A DNA stretch of 34,356 nucleotides from NCBI RefSeq assembly GCF_000264055.1, contig NZ_AJXL01000039.1:1-34356 (forward strand). The letters are read 5' to 3'. Origin of the DNA: Flavobacterium sp. ACAM 123. GTDB taxonomy: Bacteria; Bacteroidota; Bacteroidia; Flavobacteriales; Flavobacteriaceae. The position numbers and the translations under genes were made by a program. Below the pieces are notes generated by a model. It searched no databases, was not told the origin of the DNA, and saw nothing but the letters and a program-made list of their open reading frames with translations. This document shows, piece by piece, positions 1 through 9,355 of the stretch. Each line of letters opens with the position of its first letter. Position 1 is the first letter of the stretch.

Positions 1-139
1 CAAACACATTATAGTCGGTTACAAAGATGACGACCTAAAAAAAAAAAGGAACAAAACGACTCCCAAAAATCCAAATAAAAAAATTTGAAATGCATCCATA
101 TTTTCTGTGGCTAGCGTACTATTGTGTTTGGTGTTTTTT

Positions 140-185
140 AAAAAAAAGCAACAAAATGGCACTATTTATTTTGTCATTTTGTTGC
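140..185 (-). terminator. Rho-independent terminator after tRNA-Arg
   Basis: An 11-bp perfect inverted repeat (GCAACAAAATG at 148-158, CATTTTGTTGC at 175-185) encloses a 16-nt loop. On the minus strand the stem is followed by a run of eight T. It lies 12 nt beyond the 3' end of the tRNA, so it most likely ends that transcript. Confidence 0.75.
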
Positions 186-196
186 TTCTATACAAG

Positions 197-270
197 TGGC
201 CGCGACAGGGTTCGAACCTGCAACCCTCAGAGTCGAAATCTGATATTCTATCCAGTTGAACTACGCAGCC
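197..270 (-). tRNA. tRNA-Arg, anticodon TCG
   Basis: The minus strand folds as a complete cloverleaf of 74 nt. The acceptor stem is GGCTGCG paired with CGCGGCC, with one G-T pair. The D stem is GTTC/GAAT. The anticodon stem TCAGA/TCTGA carries the loop TTTCGAC, giving anticodon TCG, which reads arginine CGN codons. The T arm is GCAGG-TTCGAAC-CCTGT. The discriminator is A, and no CCA is encoded. Its 5' half is repeated imperfectly at 520-574. Confidence 0.93.
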
Positions 271-286
271 ATTAACTTATTAATTT

Positions 287-508
287 TTATTTTAAGAATT
301 CTCTTCTACTTCCTGTTTTAAAATATTTTTCACGAAGAACGGCTTCTCTTGTTTTAAATGTCTCAAAATAAACCAATTCCCATGGCTTATACCATTTTGT
401 TGATTTTGTCTTACCCGAATTGCGTTCTTTAATTTGTATAATTAGATCACTTGTCTCACCTTTATAAAGTCTGCCATCAATTTCGCTCTATAAAATATAT
501 ACAAAATA
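287..508 (-). pseudogene. Decayed GIY-YIG nuclease gene (UPF0213/YhbQ-like)
   Basis: Read from 505 down to the stop at 287-289, the minus strand gives about 71 codons that look like a small GIY-YIG nuclease of the UPF0213/YhbQ type. A VYI motif is followed by LYKG, NSGKTKSTKWYKPWELVYF, then REKYFKTGSRREFLK at the C-terminus. This is close to the usual 80-100 residue length. An in-frame TAG lies at 488-490, where the family has a Lys, Gln or similar residue. A TAA lies at 509-511, and no start codon is present before the VYI motif. The arginine that normally follows YIG is also not visible (DLIIQIKERN). The gene is therefore dead as read. It sits exactly between a complete tRNA-Arg and a partial copy of the same tRNA, which suggests it arrived as part of a tRNA-targeting cassette. 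The family assignment comes from motif recognition, not a database search. Confidence 0.72.
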
Positions 509-519
509 TTAAATTTTTT

Positions 520-574
520 GTCGAAATCTGATATTCCCTTCCGGCAGGAAGATGTCCAGTTGAACTACGCAGCC
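520..574 (-). pseudogene. Partial tRNA-Arg copy (5' half) with hairpin insertion
   Basis: This stretch repeats the first half of the tRNA at 197-270, from the 5' acceptor strand through the anticodon loop (ending TTTCGAC). Where the intact tRNA has TA after CAACTGGA, this copy has 18 nt instead. Those 18 nt contain CTTCC-TGCC-GGAAG, which can form a 5-bp hairpin. Everything 3' of the anticodon loop is missing, so it cannot fold as a tRNA. Confidence 0.8.
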
Positions 575-666
575 TAAAAATTGCCGCTTTCGGATTAACG
601 ATTGTTGATCTTAGATTTAAAATTGTTGAACCAATTATCCAAATTCAGCAATCACTATATTGTATT

Positions 667-1116
667 TTAAACCAATAGCTTTTTAACTAATGAGGAGATG
701 GTTTTCCCTTCGGCTGTTCCGCCCAGTTTTGCTGCCGCTAATCCCATCACTTTTCCCATTGATGCTATACCAGTTGCCCCAGTCTCAGCAATGATTTTTG
801 CAATCACAGCTTCTACTTCTGCTTCGCTTAATTGCGCTGGCAAGAATTTTTCAATAACTGCAATTTGTGCCAATTCCGGCTCAGCTAAATCCATACGATT
901 TTGCTCTGTAAAAATTTTAGCACTGTCTTTGCGGGTTTTTACCAGTTTTTGCAGCAATTTGATTTCGTCTGCCGCAGAGATTTCCTCTTTTGAACCTGAA
1001 GCTGTCTGAGCTAAAAGAATTTCAGCTTTTATCGCTCTTAATGATTCTAAAGCTACTGTATCTTTAGCTCTCATGGCGACTTTGATTTCATCCATGATTT
1101 GTATTGATAAACTCAT
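667..1116 (-). CDS. yqeY: YqeY/GatB-like protein
   Basis: The product is a 149-residue protein of the YqeY family, which is related to the C-terminal tRNA-binding domain of the amidotransferase subunit GatB. Recognisable features are the N-terminal MSLSIQIMDEIKVAMRAKD, the central ELAQIAVIEKFLPAQLSE and the glycine-rich C-terminus with MGKVMGLAAAKLGG. An ATG eight codons upstream (1140) is also open, but the family usually begins MSL and has about 149 residues, so 1116 was chosen. The gene follows the dcw operon on the same strand but is separated from it by a strong hairpin and a dispersed repeat, so it probably has its own promoter. The cellular role of stand-alone YqeY proteins is poorly known; a link to tRNA or amidotransferase function is family inference only. 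Confidence 0.9.
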   Translation of the reverse strand: MSLSIQIMDEIKVAMRAKDTVALESLRAIKAEILLAQTASGSKEEISAADEIKLLQKLVKTRKDSAKIFTEQNRMDLAEPELAQIAVIEKFLPAQLSEAEVEAVIAKIIAETGATGIASMGKVMGLAAAKLGGTAEGKTISSLVKKLLV

Positions 1117-1186
1117 TTTTGTTTCTATTTGATTAAGCAATGTTGCTTCGTTTAATTATTTGCGCCTTATGAAAAGGATTCTTTTT

Positions 1187-1327
1187 GCACCTGATGGTAG
1201 TAAAAAGCCTTTTATGAGAAAGTGTATTTTTTCTTGAACTTAAAAAGCAACCGAAGGAAGCTCTTTTAAGGACTTTGAAAAAAGCATTTTCGAGAAAAAG
1301 CTTGAAACGACAGCAGGATTTAGGCCC
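1187..1327 (+). repeat. Dispersed 141-nt structured element, copy A
   Basis: This shares an ordered set of blocks with 33248-33388: CCTGATGG near the left end, GCAACC followed by GGAAGCTC about 69 nt from the left end, TTTGAAAAAA, and CAGCAGGA 124 nt from the left end. The segment around GGAAGCTC can form a hairpin (AAAAAGC pairing with GCTCTTTT). It occupies the gap between ftsZ and yqeY. It has no convincing coding content. Confidence 0.6.
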
Positions 1328-1370
1328 GAAAAATAAAATCCTCGCTTTGCCTGCGCGAAGATAAAACAAA

Positions 1371-1402
1371 TAACCCGAAAATTAAATTCAATTTTCGGGT
1401 TA
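1371..1402 (-). terminator. Terminator of the dcw operon
   Basis: A 13-bp perfect inverted repeat (TAACCCGAAAATT at 1371-1383, AATTTTCGGGTTA at 1390-1402) has a 6-nt loop. It starts 22 nt after the ftsZ stop codon. On the minus strand it is followed by a T-rich stretch (TTGTTTTAT). Confidence 0.8.
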
Positions 1403-1423
1403 TATCATTTTGGTTTGTATTAC

Positions 1424-3358
1424 TTAATCTACGTTGTCATGTAAAAAAGAGTTATTAGAACGCAACTGTAAATCATTGTTACTATCTGTACCAACGGAAA
1501 TTCTCGAATTTGTATTATTTGACTGTGTATTTGATATGTCTATTCCTAATCTTTTATAGGCAGGCTCTCTTTCATACTCATCAATTTTAGAAACATTATT
1601 ATGAAACTTATAATTGAATTCTTTTAGTTTCTTTCTTCTCTCATCAGCTCTAAGCTTCAAAGTTTCTTCAATTGTCATTTCCATAGGAGAGATTTCCTCG
1701 ACTCTTGAAGATGCCTCTTTTGCTGTATCAACTTGTTTCATCGTGATGTTTAGCTCGGCAGGAACAACCTCTTGAGCTACTTTTACAACTGGTTTAGAGC
1801 TTCTAAAGTCATCTTCTGCCTCCATATACTCTTCAAGAGAGTACTTGATAATACCTTTGTCTGCCACTTCAGTCACGGGAACAAACTCAACAGATTGATT
1901 CACCTTGATATCTCGTGCCCCGTTAGTCAAATCAGCGAATACTTTATTCTCTTCTGCTTTTTGTACCGGTTCTGGTTTGTGTATTGGCAAATCAAAAGAA
2001 AAAGTAGTTTGTTCTTGTCTTTCTGTCGCTTTAGGCTGTTGAACTTCTTTTACTTCTGCAACTTTTGGAGTAGTAAAGGTAAAATCAACATCCTTGACGG
2101 GAGAAACGATTTCGAAAGAAACGTCTAAGTTCTTAATAAACTCGGACATTGCCATCAACTCTTCATTTCCTGCAACAGGAACCACTACTTCTGGAATCAC
2201 ACTGTCTTCCACTAAATCAAAAACAACTCTTTCTACTGAATCTGAACCTGTTTTCTCCGCGTTCAAATCGAATGCCGTTACTGTATTTTGCGATAGATTG
2301 TGTACACTTCTTTGCTCATCCTCTAAGGTATGAATTATTTTTTTCGGTTCTGTATTTACAATTCCATTTTGTTGTTCTATATCAAATCCAGTCGCAATAA
2401 TAGTTACCGCGATAGCGTCACCCAATGTTTCGTCTTCACCAACACCCATAATGATATTGGCATTGTGACCTGCTTCATTTTGAATATGGTCATTAATTTC
2501 TCCTATCTCATCTAAAGTGATTTCATTAGAACCTGAAACGATGAGCAACAATACGTTTTTAGCACCAGTGATTTTATTATCATTTAGCAAAGGAGAGTCT
2601 AGAGCAGACACAATTGCCTCCTTAGCTCTGTTTTCCCCTTCGGAAACAGCCGATCCCATTATAGCAGTTCCACTATTAGACAAAACTGTCTTAGCATCCC
2701 TTAAATCGATATTCTGAGTATAGTGGTGTGTTATTACTTCTGCAATTCCTCTAGACGCAGTAGCCAAAACTTCATCTGCCTTTGAAAACCCAGCTTTGAA
2801 ACCAAGATTTCCATATACTTCTCTTAACTTATTGTTGTTTATAACAATTAGGGAATCTACCTGTTTGCGTAGTTTTTCGATTCCTATTTTAGCCTGCTCT
2901 TGACGAACTTTACCTTCAAATAAGAATGGTAGCGTTACAATACCCACAGTAAGAATTTCTCTTTCCTTAGCTAATTGTGCAATTACTGGCGCCGCACCTG
3001 TACCGGTGCCCCCACCCATTCCTGCAGTGATAAAAACCATCTTAGTGTTGCGATCTAACATCTTTTCGATTTCAGCGATACTTTCTATAGCTGATTGTTG
3101 ACCCACGTCAGGATTTGCTCCTGCACCAAGCCCTTCAGTTAAGTTCACACCAAGCTGAATTTTGTTAGGAACTGAACTACTTTGTAATGCCTGTGAATCC
3201 GTATTACAAACAATAAAATCCACTCCTTTAATTCCTTGTTTAAACATGTGGTTTATAGCGTTACTTCCGCCTCCACCTACACCAATTACTTTGATTACAT
3301 TTGATTGGTTTTTTGGTAAATCAAATGAAATACTTCCAAATTCTGAGTTGCTCATCAT
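1424..3358 (-). CDS. ftsZ: Cell division GTPase FtsZ
   Basis: FtsZ is the tubulin-like GTPase that polymerises into the division ring at mid-cell. The N-terminal nucleotide-binding loop [13 protein letters not shown] lies near residues 26-38, and the tubulin signature GGGTGTG is at residues 115-121. The T7 loop with the catalytic acidic residues appears as NIDLRD at 216-221. The globular domain ends near residue 330. After it comes an unusually long charged linker of roughly 270 residues, then a C-terminal segment with [10 protein letters not shown]. At 644 residues it is far longer than E. coli FtsZ (383), which is normal for Flavobacteriia. Start: ATG ATG at 3358/3355, both plausible. It is the last gene of the dcw operon, 63 nt after ftsA, which supplies the membrane anchor. 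Confidence 0.97.
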   Translation of the reverse strand: MMSNSEFGSISFDLPKNQSNVIKVIGVGGGGSNAINHMFKQGIKGVDFIVCNTDSQALQSSSVPNKIQLGVNLTEGLGAGANPDVGQQSAIESIAEIEKMLDRNTKMVFITAGMGGGTGTGAAPVIAQLAKEREILTVGIVTLPFLFEGKVRQEQAKIGIEKLRKQVDSLIVINNNKLREVYGNLGFKAGFSKADEVLATASRGIAEVITHHYTQNIDLRDAKTVLSNSGTAIMGSAVSEGENRAKEAIVSALDSPLLNDNKITGAKNVLLLIVSGSNEITLDEIGEINDHIQNEAGHNANIIMGVGEDETLGDAIAVTIIATGFDIEQQNGIVNTEPKKIIHTLEDEQRSVHNLSQNTVTAFDLNAEKTGSDSVERVVFDLVEDSVIPEVVVPVAGNEELMAMSEFIKNLDVSFEIVSPVKDVDFTFTTPKVAEVKEVQQPKATERQEQTTFSFDLPIHKPEPVQKAEENKVFADLTNGARDIKVNQSVEFVPVTEVADKGIIKYSLEEYMEAEDDFRSSKPVVKVAQEVVPAELNITMKQVDTAKEASSRVEEISPMEMTIEETLKLRADERRKKLKEFNYKFHNNVSKIDEYEREPAYKRLGIDISNTQSNNTNSRISVGTDSNNDLQLRSNNSFLHDNVD

Positions 3359-3421
3359 TTTATTTGGTTTTTGATATTAATTATTAATTGTTGTATTTTA
3401 ATTTTCTTTTTGGCCTAAGCC

Positions 3422-4801
3422 CTATTCTGCGTTATCTAAAAAGTCTTTAATTTTATCAACATAGCGATCAAAAAATGTCTTTTTTATCTTGTCTCCAGTA
3501 GATTCTTCCTTGTTTGATTTAACTCTTGCATTCACCTCTTGCTCCTCTTCCTCTCTTCTATCATAACTCTCTACAGCAGGGGCGCTATGTACAGCTACTT
3601 TTGGCTGAGCTACTTCATCCATTCTAACTGCACTTTGTTTTTGATTATCGATGCCATTCATTACTAACCCTACTGCTGTGGCATATAATGGACTAGAGAA
3701 TTCTTCATCAGAGTCACCAGCTAAATGCTCGTTTGGATATCCTATTCTGGTATCCATTCCAGTGATATACTCGACTAACTGCTTAATATGTTTTAACTGC
3801 GCGCCACCACCTGTAAGCACAATTCCTGCAATTAATTTCTTGCGAGGATCTTCATGTCCGTAGGCTTTGATTTCTGTAAAAACCTGCTCTACGATTTCAA
3901 CCACTCTTGCATGAATTATTTTTGACAAGTTTTTCAAAGAAATTTCTTTTGGCTCTCTTCCTCTCAGTCCCGGAATAGAAACGATTTCATTATCTCTATT
4001 TTCACCAGGCCAAGCTGAACCAAATTTCACTTTTAATAATTCCGCTTGTTTTTCAATAATAGAACAACCTTCTTTTATATCATCCGAAATAACATTTCCT
4101 CCAAAAGGAATTACTGCGGTGTGGCGAATAATTCCATCTTTAAAAATAGCTAAATCTGTAGTTCCTCCACCAATATCAATTAAGGCAACTCCAGCTTCTT
4201 TCTCTTCTTGACTCAATACAGCATCAGAGGATGCCAATGGTTCTAATGTTAGTCCTGACAATTCAATTCCTGAGCTTTGGATGCATCGCCCCACATTACG
4301 TATGGATGACGCCTGTCCCACCACAACGTGAAAACTAGACTCTAATCTGCCACCATACATTCCTATAGGCTCTTTGATTTCAGATTGGCCATCAATTTTA
4401 AATTCCTGAGGTAACACATGAATGATCTCTTCGCCTGGCAACATGGCCAATTTATTCACTTGATCTATTAGAAGCTGAATGTCATCTCCTCCTATTACTT
4501 CTTGGGGATTACTTCTACTTATGTAGTCCGTATGCTGAATACTTCTTATATGCTGACCTGCAATTCCTACTACAACATCCTTAATTTTATAACCTGAATT
4601 ATTCTCAGCTTCCTGAATTGCTTGTTGGATTGACTGTATGGTTTGCGTAATATTATTTACCACTCCCCTGGCAACACCTAAACTTTTAGATTTACCAACT
4701 CCCAAAATCTCCAACTTACCATATTCATTTTTCTTGCCTATCATGGCAACAATTTTTGTTGTCCCAATATCTAGACCCACTGCAACGTTCTCTTTTTCCA
4801 T
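3422..4801 (-). CDS. ftsA: Cell division protein FtsA
   Basis: FtsA is an actin-like ATPase that tethers FtsZ filaments to the membrane and recruits later divisome proteins. Phosphate loop 1 (GLDIGTTK) is at residues 9-16 and phosphate loop 2 (DIGGGTTD) at 209-216. The adenosine motif VLTGGGAQL lies further on, near residue 335. The C-terminus ends in a basic amphipathic stretch (KKTFFDRYVDKIKDFLD) that fits the membrane-targeting helix of the family. The length of 459 residues is somewhat above E. coli FtsA (420) because of a charged segment before that helix. It lies between ftsQ (7 nt upstream) and ftsZ, the usual order. Confidence 0.96.
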   Translation of the reverse strand: MEKENVAVGLDIGTTKIVAMIGKKNEYGKLEILGVGKSKSLGVARGVVNNITQTIQSIQQAIQEAENNSGYKIKDVVVGIAGQHIRSIQHTDYISRSNPQEVIGGDDIQLLIDQVNKLAMLPGEEIIHVLPQEFKIDGQSEIKEPIGMYGGRLESSFHVVVGQASSIRNVGRCIQSSGIELSGLTLEPLASSDAVLSQEEKEAGVALIDIGGGTTDLAIFKDGIIRHTAVIPFGGNVISDDIKEGCSIIEKQAELLKVKFGSAWPGENRDNEIVSIPGLRGREPKEISLKNLSKIIHARVVEIVEQVFTEIKAYGHEDPRKKLIAGIVLTGGGAQLKHIKQLVEYITGMDTRIGYPNEHLAGDSDEEFSSPLYATAVGLVMNGIDNQKQSAVRMDEVAQPKVAVHSAPAVESYDRREEEEQEVNARVKSNKEESTGDKIKKTFFDRYVDKIKDFLDNAE

Positions 4802-4808
4802 TATCTAT

Positions 4809-5531
4809 TTATTTAGTGCAAACTACTTGTTTTGTAAATCTGAGGTCTATTTTTTTATACTTGTATAACGAACTATCTAAAACTGCTTTTTGAAAAAAGG
4901 CTTTATAATCTTTGAATTTTTGCTCCATATCCGCGATATTTCCAAAATCAATTTGATAATCATAATTCCTATTGCGCATTTTTAATCTTCCATTGGGCAT
5001 AATCTCAATAGCAATAATGTTTTTTTTCAAAAAATCATCATCATAAATTAGACAAAATAGCTGCGCATATTCTTGGCTATTTCTTCTACTAATCCTCCCT
5101 GAAACAAGCGGAACTCTAGCGGTAAAATTATTTGACAAAGGCATTATACCTCCCTCGTAATCAACATAAAAAGAGCCGTCACTATCCAAAACCCGCGCCA
5201 CTGGTGTCTTTTGTTTTACCACTGCTTTTAGAACGCCGTCAATACTCACAAATACATCTGATTTTTCAATCATCTCATTTGAATTCAATATTCTCTCAAG
5301 CTTATTCAAATCTAATTTATCTTTTCCAATGGTTGATGCATTCTCTTCATTTTCTATTAACAATTTATTAACCGTTTCTCTTTTTACAAAAAGAGCATTA
5401 TCCCCAATAAAAATAATAACAGATTTACTTATTTTTCTGTTTTCATTTCGGGTTGAGGTAAATGAAAAAAGGAAAATTACAACGCCCATCATGAGAACTA
5501 ATCTCGTATTTGTCCAGTTAAATATTTTCAT
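4809..5531 (-). CDS. ftsQ: Cell division protein FtsQ
   Basis: FtsQ is a bitopic membrane protein linking cytoplasmic and periplasmic divisome parts. The sequence shows a short basic N-terminus, one membrane segment at about residues 9-25 (LVLMMGVVIFLFSFTS), then a periplasmic region. That region begins with a POTRA-like fold (ISKSVIIFIGDNALFVKRETV...VSIDGVLKAVVKQKTPVARV) and includes a tyrosine-bearing FYVDYEGGIMPL segment typical of FtsQ/DivIB. The length is 240 residues. Its start overlaps the end of murC by 14 nt, indicating translational coupling. FtsQ sequences diverge strongly, so the assignment rests on position and layout as much as on motifs. Confidence 0.92.
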   Translation of the reverse strand: MKIFNWTNTRLVLMMGVVIFLFSFTSTRNENRKISKSVIIFIGDNALFVKRETVNKLLIENEENASTIGKDKLDLNKLERILNSNEMIEKSDVFVSIDGVLKAVVKQKTPVARVLDSDGSFYVDYEGGIMPLSNNFTARVPLVSGRISRRNSQEYAQLFCLIYDDDFLKKNIIAIEIMPNGRLKMRNRNYDYQIDFGNIADMEQKFKDYKAFFQKAVLDSSLYKYKKIDLRFTKQVVCTK

Positions 5532-6867
5532 TTAGTATTTTTTTTATCGACCCTACTAATTCTCCAATATCACCTGCTCCTATCGTCACTATTATCTGAG
5601 CATCACTTTCCAGAATAGCTTCTATCACATTCTCTTTTAATACCAACTTCTTCTTTTTATTATCTATTTTACCCAATAACCATTCTGATGTTATTCCTTC
5701 CATTGGTAATTCACGAGCGGGATAAATATCCATCAATAACAACTCGTCAAATTGAGCTAAACTTTTCGCAAAGGCATCCGCAAAGTCTTTTGTTCTAGTG
5801 AACAAATGAGGCTGAAAAACTGCTAGCACTTTTTTATCAGGATACAATTCCCTTACTGCTTGATGCACTGCATTAATTTCCGTTGGATGATGTGCATAAT
5901 CGTCTATATACACTAAATCTTCGGTTTTTATCTGATATGAAAATCGTCTTCTTATCCCTTTAAATGAAGCTAAGGCTATCGCAATTGCATCGGTTGGGGT
6001 GCCGAAATTTATTGCCATTGCGATAGCCATTAAAGCATTCATCAAATTATGTTTTCCGGGCAGTCCAAAACGGAAATCTTTTAAAATTCCATTTGGGGTT
6101 TTTACATCAAAAATGTAACTCCCGTTATCGATTCTAACATTTACCGCACTGTAAACAGCATCCTCATTTAGCGCTACTGTAACACCTTCTAACGGTAGTT
6201 CCTTAGTTATGAATAATCTGTTTTTGTCTTCCACCTTATTCGCAAATTCCACAAACGACTCTTCAATCGCATCACTCGTCCCATAAATATCTAAATGGTC
6301 TGCATCCATTGATGTGATGCAAGCAATATTTGGATGTAAATGCAAAAAAGAACGGTCAAATTCATCTGCCTCCACTACCGTAACTGTTTTCCCATCACCT
6401 ACTAAATTCGAGTTATAATTTTCTACTATCCCTCCTATAAAAGCGGTGACATCTGCTCCGCTTTCATACAAAATATGTCCTAAAATGCTAGACGTTGTTG
6501 TTTTCCCATGCGTTCCCGCAACCGCAAAACAGAACGTATCTTTTGTTATTATTCCTAGTACCTCAGCTCTTTTCTTAATATGATATTCCCGCTCTTTAAA
6601 ATATTTCCATTCTGAATGTGTCGCAGGAACAGCAGGCGTTATAATGACCAAGGTGTTTTCGATGAAAAAATCTTTGGGAATCAAATCAATACTATCGTCA
6701 AAATGAATTGCAATACCACTATCTATCAGCTCTTTTGTCAAAGCTGTAGGAGTCTTATCATAACCAGCAACCTCTTTTCCGATATTTTTAAAATACCGAG
6801 CCAAAGCACTCATCCCGATGCCACCGATACCGATGAAATAGACATTATGTATTTGGTTTAAGTTCAT
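5518..6867 (-). CDS. murC: UDP-N-acetylmuramate--L-alanine ligase MurC
   Basis: This cytoplasmic ATP-dependent ligase adds L-alanine to UDP-MurNAc, the first step of stem-peptide assembly. The N-terminal Rossmann motif FIGIGGIGMSALA begins at residue 11. The Mur-ligase P-loop AGTHGKTTTSS lies at about 117-127. VVEADEFDRSF and the downstream DDYAHHPTEI and FQPHLFTRT segments are characteristic of MurC. The 449 residues are slightly shorter than E. coli MurC (491) but normal for Bacteroidota. It sits 17 nt after murG and overlaps ftsQ. Confidence 0.96.
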   Translation of the reverse strand: MNLNQIHNVYFIGIGGIGMSALARYFKNIGKEVAGYDKTPTALTKELIDSGIAIHFDDSIDLIPKDFFIENTLVIITPAVPATHSEWKYFKEREYHIKKRAEVLGIITKDTFCFAVAGTHGKTTTSSILGHILYESGADVTAFIGGIVENYNSNLVGDGKTVTVVEADEFDRSFLHLHPNIACITSMDADHLDIYGTSDAIEESFVEFANKVEDKNRLFITKELPLEGVTVALNEDAVYSAVNVRIDNGSYIFDVKTPNGILKDFRFGLPGKHNLMNALMAIAMAINFGTPTDAIAIALASFKGIRRRFSYQIKTEDLVYIDDYAHHPTEINAVHQAVRELYPDKKVLAVFQPHLFTRTKDFADAFAKSLAQFDELLLMDIYPARELPMEGITSEWLLGKIDNKKKKLVLKENVIEAILESDAQIIVTIGAGDIGELVGSIKKILNENI

Positions 6868-6884
6868 ATCGATTGATTCTGTAT

Positions 6885-7979
6885 TTATTTGTTTCTAATT
6901 AATTTCACAATTTCGTCAGCAATTTTTTGCGTCGCTTCCGGCATTGCCAAGCGCTTGATATTTTCACTTAACTGACTTTGCTTTCCTTTATCTTTTAATA
7001 ATGCTTCAAAAACCAGGCTAAACTCTGTTTCAAGCTCGGATTCTTTCATTAGAAGTGCTCCTTTTTTATCGACAATAGCTTTTGCATTTTTAGTTTGATG
7101 ATCCTCAGCTACATTAGGGCTGGGAATAAAAATCACAGGCTTTCCCACAATAGCTAATTCCGATACTGATGACGCTCCAGCTCTGGAGATAATAATATCC
7201 GAGGCGGCATACACAAGATCCATTCTTTCGATAAAAGCGATTACCTGAACAGCATTAGAATTGTACTTTTTATAATCCTCAAAATATAACTTCCCGCATT
7301 GCCATATTATCTGAACATTTTGGTTTTGAATATTTTCCAATTCTTTTTCAATCAACTGATTTATTCTTCTTGCCCCAAGACTTCCGCCAAGAACCAACAA
7401 CGTTTTTTTATTGCCATTTAAATTAAAATAATCAATTGCCGCTTCTCTTTTATCTTCAATCTCAATTAAATCTTTTCGGACCGGGTTCCCAGTTACAACC
7501 ATTTTTTCTTTCGAAAAAAAGCGTTCTAAATTTTCATATGCTACACAGATTATATCGGCCTTTTTACTTAATAATTTATTCGTAATCCCAGGATAGGAAT
7601 TCTGTTCTTGAATTACCGTAGGAAAACCCATCATGCTGGCCATCTTCAATAAAGGTCCGCTGGCAAAACCACCTGTTCCAATAACTACATCCGGATTAAA
7701 CTCTCTAATTATTTTTTTTGCTTTCCATAAACTATCTCCCAATTTTAATGGGAATATCAAATTTTGTAATGTTATTTTCCTTTGCAAACCAGCAATCCAC
7801 AATCCTTTAATTTGAAAACCGGCTTGCGGTACTTTTTGCATTTCCATTTTATCTTTCGAACCTACAAAAAGAAATTCAGCATCAGGAAAACGTAATTTCA
7901 ATTCATTTGCGATAGCAATGGCTGGATAAATATGTCCACCTGTACCTCCACCACTTAATATGAATTTATATTGCCTCAT
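6885..7979 (-). CDS. murG: Lipid II synthase MurG
   Basis: MurG is the membrane-associated glycosyltransferase that adds GlcNAc from UDP-GlcNAc to lipid I, making lipid II. The N-terminal glycine loop [17 protein letters not shown] covers residues 6-22, and GTGGFASGP gives another conserved loop. The C-terminal domain has [13 protein letters not shown] and the UDP-GlcNAc-binding [13 protein letters not shown], followed by [19 protein letters not shown]. The length of 364 residues is standard. It lies between ftsW and murC in the dcw operon. Confidence 0.96.
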   Translation of the reverse strand: MRQYKFILSGGGTGGHIYPAIAIANELKLRFPDAEFLFVGSKDKMEMQKVPQAGFQIKGLWIAGLQRKITLQNLIFPLKLGDSLWKAKKIIREFNPDVVIGTGGFASGPLLKMASMMGFPTVIQEQNSYPGITNKLLSKKADIICVAYENLERFFSKEKMVVTGNPVRKDLIEIEDKREAAIDYFNLNGNKKTLLVLGGSLGARRINQLIEKELENIQNQNVQIIWQCGKLYFEDYKKYNSNAVQVIAFIERMDLVYAASDIIISRAGASSVSELAIVGKPVIFIPSPNVAEDHQTKNAKAIVDKKGALLMKESELETEFSLVFEALLKDKGKQSQLSENIKRLAMPEATQKIADEIVKLIRNK

Positions 7980-8026
7980 CTTATTGAATTTTTTCGTTTT
8001 TAAAATTAAGTTCTATCGTAAAAAGC

Positions 8027-9316
8027 TTATTTGTTCAAAACTGCATTCATCGGATTTCCCGCTTTATCTACAATTGAGTAATCCTCTTCAATCTCTCTTT
8101 CTGCATCCAGTTCAGCGTCAATTAGCTTCTGAAGCGCTTCCTCACGTTTAGCGGCGGTCTTAAGCTCTTCCTCAATTTCTTCGTCTTTTTTAGTCACACT
8201 TATAATAATCCCCAGAGCAAAACAAGTCATCCAAATTGAACTACCTCCACTACTGATCAGCGGTAATGTCTGACCCGTTACCGGCAATAATTCTACTGCC
8301 ACAGCCATATTCACCATAGCCTGAAATATCATCGGGAAACCGAGTCCCACGACGACTAACTTTCCAAAGAGCGTATTGGCCTTGTGTGAAGCAATAACGA
8401 ATCGAAACAACAACAATAAATATAAAATAAGAACACCAAAACCACCAATTAGGCCGTATTCTTCTACTATAATAGCATATATAAAATCCGAGGAAGATTG
8501 TGGCAAAAAATTCTTCTGAACACTTTTTCCAGGACCCAGCCCATAAATTTTACCAGATGCAATAGCAATTTTAGCCTTCTCAATTTGGTAATCATCTTCA
8601 TCCGGTTTATCCGTGCTGAAATTTTCGATTCTGCTTTCCCATGTTGATACTCTACTAAAAAATCGGGAATCAGGAAAAGCTTTAGCTACAAGAACAAAAA
8701 AAGCAAGAAATAGAATTCCGGATCCGACAATAGCTCCAATATATTTCAATGGATATTTCCCGATAAACACCAACATGAGTATCATTGCAAATATTAATGC
8801 TGTAGTGGAAAAATTAGCCGGTAAAATTAGAATCAAAGTAATGAACACAGGCAACCAAAGCTCCCAAAGCGAGGATTTAAAAGTTATTGCCACTTCTCTG
8901 GTTTTAGACAAGTATCTGGCTACAAATATGAATAACACTACAGATGCCAATGTCGACGTCTGGAATGACATTCCTATAAAAGGAACCTGAATCCATCTAC
9001 TAGCATTTGCTCCAGCAATGACTGTTCCTTTGACTAATGTATACAATAACAAGATCCATACAACCGGCAAAGCTACCTTAGATATTGCTCTAAAATAATG
9101 ATACGGCACCCTATGCACGCCATAAATAATGAGAAAGCCGATACAGATATGGACCAAATGTTTCACCAAATAACCCAAAGTATTTCCGGTTCCATGTCCT
9201 AAATAAGCCAAATTACTACTAGCACTAAAAACAGGCATAAATGAAAACAAGGCTAATAAAGCCACGAATGACCATATTACTTTATCTCCTTTTAAATTGC
9301 TTATTAGTTGTTTCAT
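8027..9316 (-). CDS. ftsW: Septal peptidoglycan polymerase FtsW
   Basis: FtsW is the SEDS-family glycosyltransferase that polymerises lipid II at the septum together with the transpeptidase FtsI. The protein has about ten hydrophobic membrane segments. SEDS landmarks are GANASRWIQVPFIGMSFQTS in the N-terminal third, YQIEKAKIAIASGKIYGLGPG with FLPQSSSDFIYAIIVEE in the large periplasmic loop, and LPVTGQTLPLISSGGSS near the C-terminus. A charged cytoplasmic tail of about 60 residues (EEIEEELKTAAKREEAL...) follows. The length is 429 residues. Position between murD and murG supports FtsW rather than RodA. Confidence 0.94.
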   Translation of the reverse strand: MKQLISNLKGDKVIWSFVALLALFSFMPVFSASSNLAYLGHGTGNTLGYLVKHLVHICIGFLIIYGVHRVPYHYFRAISKVALPVVWILLLYTLVKGTVIAGANASRWIQVPFIGMSFQTSTLASVVLFIFVARYLSKTREVAITFKSSLWELWLPVFITLILILPANFSTTALIFAMILMLVFIGKYPLKYIGAIVGSGILFLAFFVLVAKAFPDSRFFSRVSTWESRIENFSTDKPDEDDYQIEKAKIAIASGKIYGLGPGKSVQKNFLPQSSSDFIYAIIVEEYGLIGGFGVLILYLLLLFRFVIASHKANTLFGKLVVVGLGFPMIFQAMVNMAVAVELLPVTGQTLPLISSGGSSIWMTCFALGIIISVTKKDEEIEEELKTAAKREEALQKLIDAELDAEREIEEDYSIVDKAGNPMNAVLNK

Positions 9317-9355
9317 TTGTATTATTTAATTATTAAAAAAGGTGCTGACTCTCAT

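Noticed and set aside
90..275. 61-codon plus-strand open frame
   Set aside because: It runs antisense through the tRNA-Arg and its terminator; no protein features.
1133..1369. 78-codon minus-strand open frame between ftsZ and yqeY
   Set aside because: It lies almost wholly within the 141-nt repeat element; composition is basic and motif-free, so it is best seen as translation of non-coding repeat DNA.
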